Assembly (NCBI GenBank): GCA_002901265.1
Contig: PPHI01000036.1
Span: forward strand, 1-64,000
Source: Rhodopirellula baltica
GTDB taxonomy: Bacteria > Planctomycetota > Planctomycetia > Pirellulales > Pirellulaceae
DNA length: 64,000 bases
Reading direction: 5' to 3'
Shown here: one piece after another, positions 63,469 through 64,000 of the stretch
How positions within the stretch are numbered: the stretch's first letter is position 1
Layout of the letters: each line of letters begins with the position of its first letter
Position numbers and translations under genes: made by a program
The notes under the pieces: model-generated
Databases searched by the model: none
Told to the model about the DNA's origin: nothing
The model's input: only the letters and a program-made list of their open reading frames with translations

Positions 63469-63709
63469 TCACAACCCTCGGGGTGCAGGAACGCCATAAT
63501 TGGTTTGCGATCGGATTTCCGGGCAATGGTGCCGACGCGAACCGTCTGGGTGTGAGAACTTGTGGTAAGGCATCCGCTTTGCCTCGCATCGTTTCAAAGT
63601 CAGTTGCCCCAAGCGATGCGTCTTAAGGATGGATTCTAGGATCAAGTTCAAGCAGGCGTTCCTGCACCCGTCGCCCCAACCCGTTCGAATCACGCATCGC
63701 CGAGATGCT

Positions 63710-64000
63710 TTAGCGTTGAACGGACATTTTGAAAGGTGGAATGAAGCTGGGGGCCAAACTTGCGTCGTCAATGTTCACCCCAGCTTCGGCCGCCCCGGCG
63801 TGATTTAAGAATGGATTGTCACGCATCGAGTCGATCGCTTCTAAGCAGACAAAGCGAACGGCACCGTTTTCGTAAAGCACGTTGATCCCGTTGCCACCGT
63901 GTGAGTACCCGGTGCTGGTGATGCCGAATTCGTCCTGCTGGGCGATCGGAGCATCGGCCATAATTGCGAATGTGGCGCGGCCTTCATAACGCGGCGACGA
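63710..64000 (-). CDS. DUF1559/H-X9-DG-like protein, C-terminal part (runs off right edge)
   Basis: The complement is open from base 64000 to the stop at 63710 (96 residues). The visible part begins SSPRYEGRATFAIMADAPIA and continues with GYSHGGNGINVLYENGAVRF. The latter resembles the H-x(8-9)-DG motif that closes planctomycete prepilin-like DUF1559 proteins, except that the usual Asp-Gly reads Glu-Asn-Gly. If so, the missing N-terminus should carry a type IV pilin-like methylation motif and one helix. An ATG at 63961 lies inside the frame but is probably internal, since the upstream residues are equally protein-like. Confidence 0.68.
   Translation of the reverse strand, partial: SSPRYEGRATFAIMADAPIAQQDEFGITSTGYSHGGNGINVLYENGAVRFVCLEAIDSMRDNPFLNHAGAAEAGVNIDDASLAPSFIPPFKMSVQR

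Overview
The window looks like an ordinary chromosomal stretch of a planctomycete of the Pirellulaceae (Rhodopirellula/Rubripirellula type). The support is family content: a DUF1501 gene beside a DUF1549/DUF1553 gene carrying a CxxCH cytochrome-like motif, a DUF6800-like small basic protein, an H-X9-DG-like C-terminus at the right edge, a DUF11 surface protein, and interspersed GC-rich hairpin repeats. I see no phage genes, transposase, integrase island, CRISPR array, rRNA or tRNA. The XerC-type recombinase looks like the housekeeping one.

Layout. 1-2700: edge of an unknown gene, then groES-groEL. 2700-4680: hairpin repeats flanking two small exported or membrane proteins. 4680-7520: leftward operon of secreted esterase, EboD-like cyclase and rhomboid protease. 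7800-12090: DUF11 surface protein, then a convergent MoxR ATPase. 12430-17690: FHA-GAF histidine kinase, dapF-xseA, and xerC with a small unknown gene. 18090-26930: small exported proteins, then a rightward run of an NPCBM-like protein, three HtrA-like proteins and a ThuA-like protein, ending at a convergent zinc-ribbon gene. 26960-34580: SGNH hydrolase, a His-rich exported protein behind a sigma-54-like promoter, ArfB, the DUF1501 and DUF1549/1553 pair, and Mn-type superoxide dismutase. 34850-41910: an unrecognised cytoplasmic protein, then a leftward Gld-like ABC system (ATPase, permease-GldG fusion, DUF4340) and a DUF6800 gene. 42010-51200: topA, a PpiD/SurA-like membrane chaperone with a 15-bp tandem repeat, and two divergent phosphohexomutases (Pgm-like and GlmM). 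51310-57580: tripartite RND efflux operon in the order adaptor, pump, outer-membrane channel. 58200-62200: hybrid histidine kinase with a sigma-54 response regulator. 62950-64000: HEAT-repeat protein and the edge of a DUF1559-like gene.

The most distinctive unit is 19543-25517. Three HtrA-like proteins are encoded back to back, with ATGA or short-gap coupling. The first has an intact His-Asp-Ser triad. In the second and third all three catalytic positions are replaced, and the third ends in what looks like a degenerate alpha/beta-hydrolase domain. This suggests an envelope complex of one active protease with two pseudoenzyme partners; the complex itself is inference. Other points of note are a 16-histidine insertion in the efflux adaptor, an FHA-GAF-kinase protein, an EboD-like gene without an ebo cluster in view, a topoisomerase I with a lysine-repeat tail, and direct repeats bracketing a two-gene segment.

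All family assignments come from reading motifs in the translated sequence; no database search was run.
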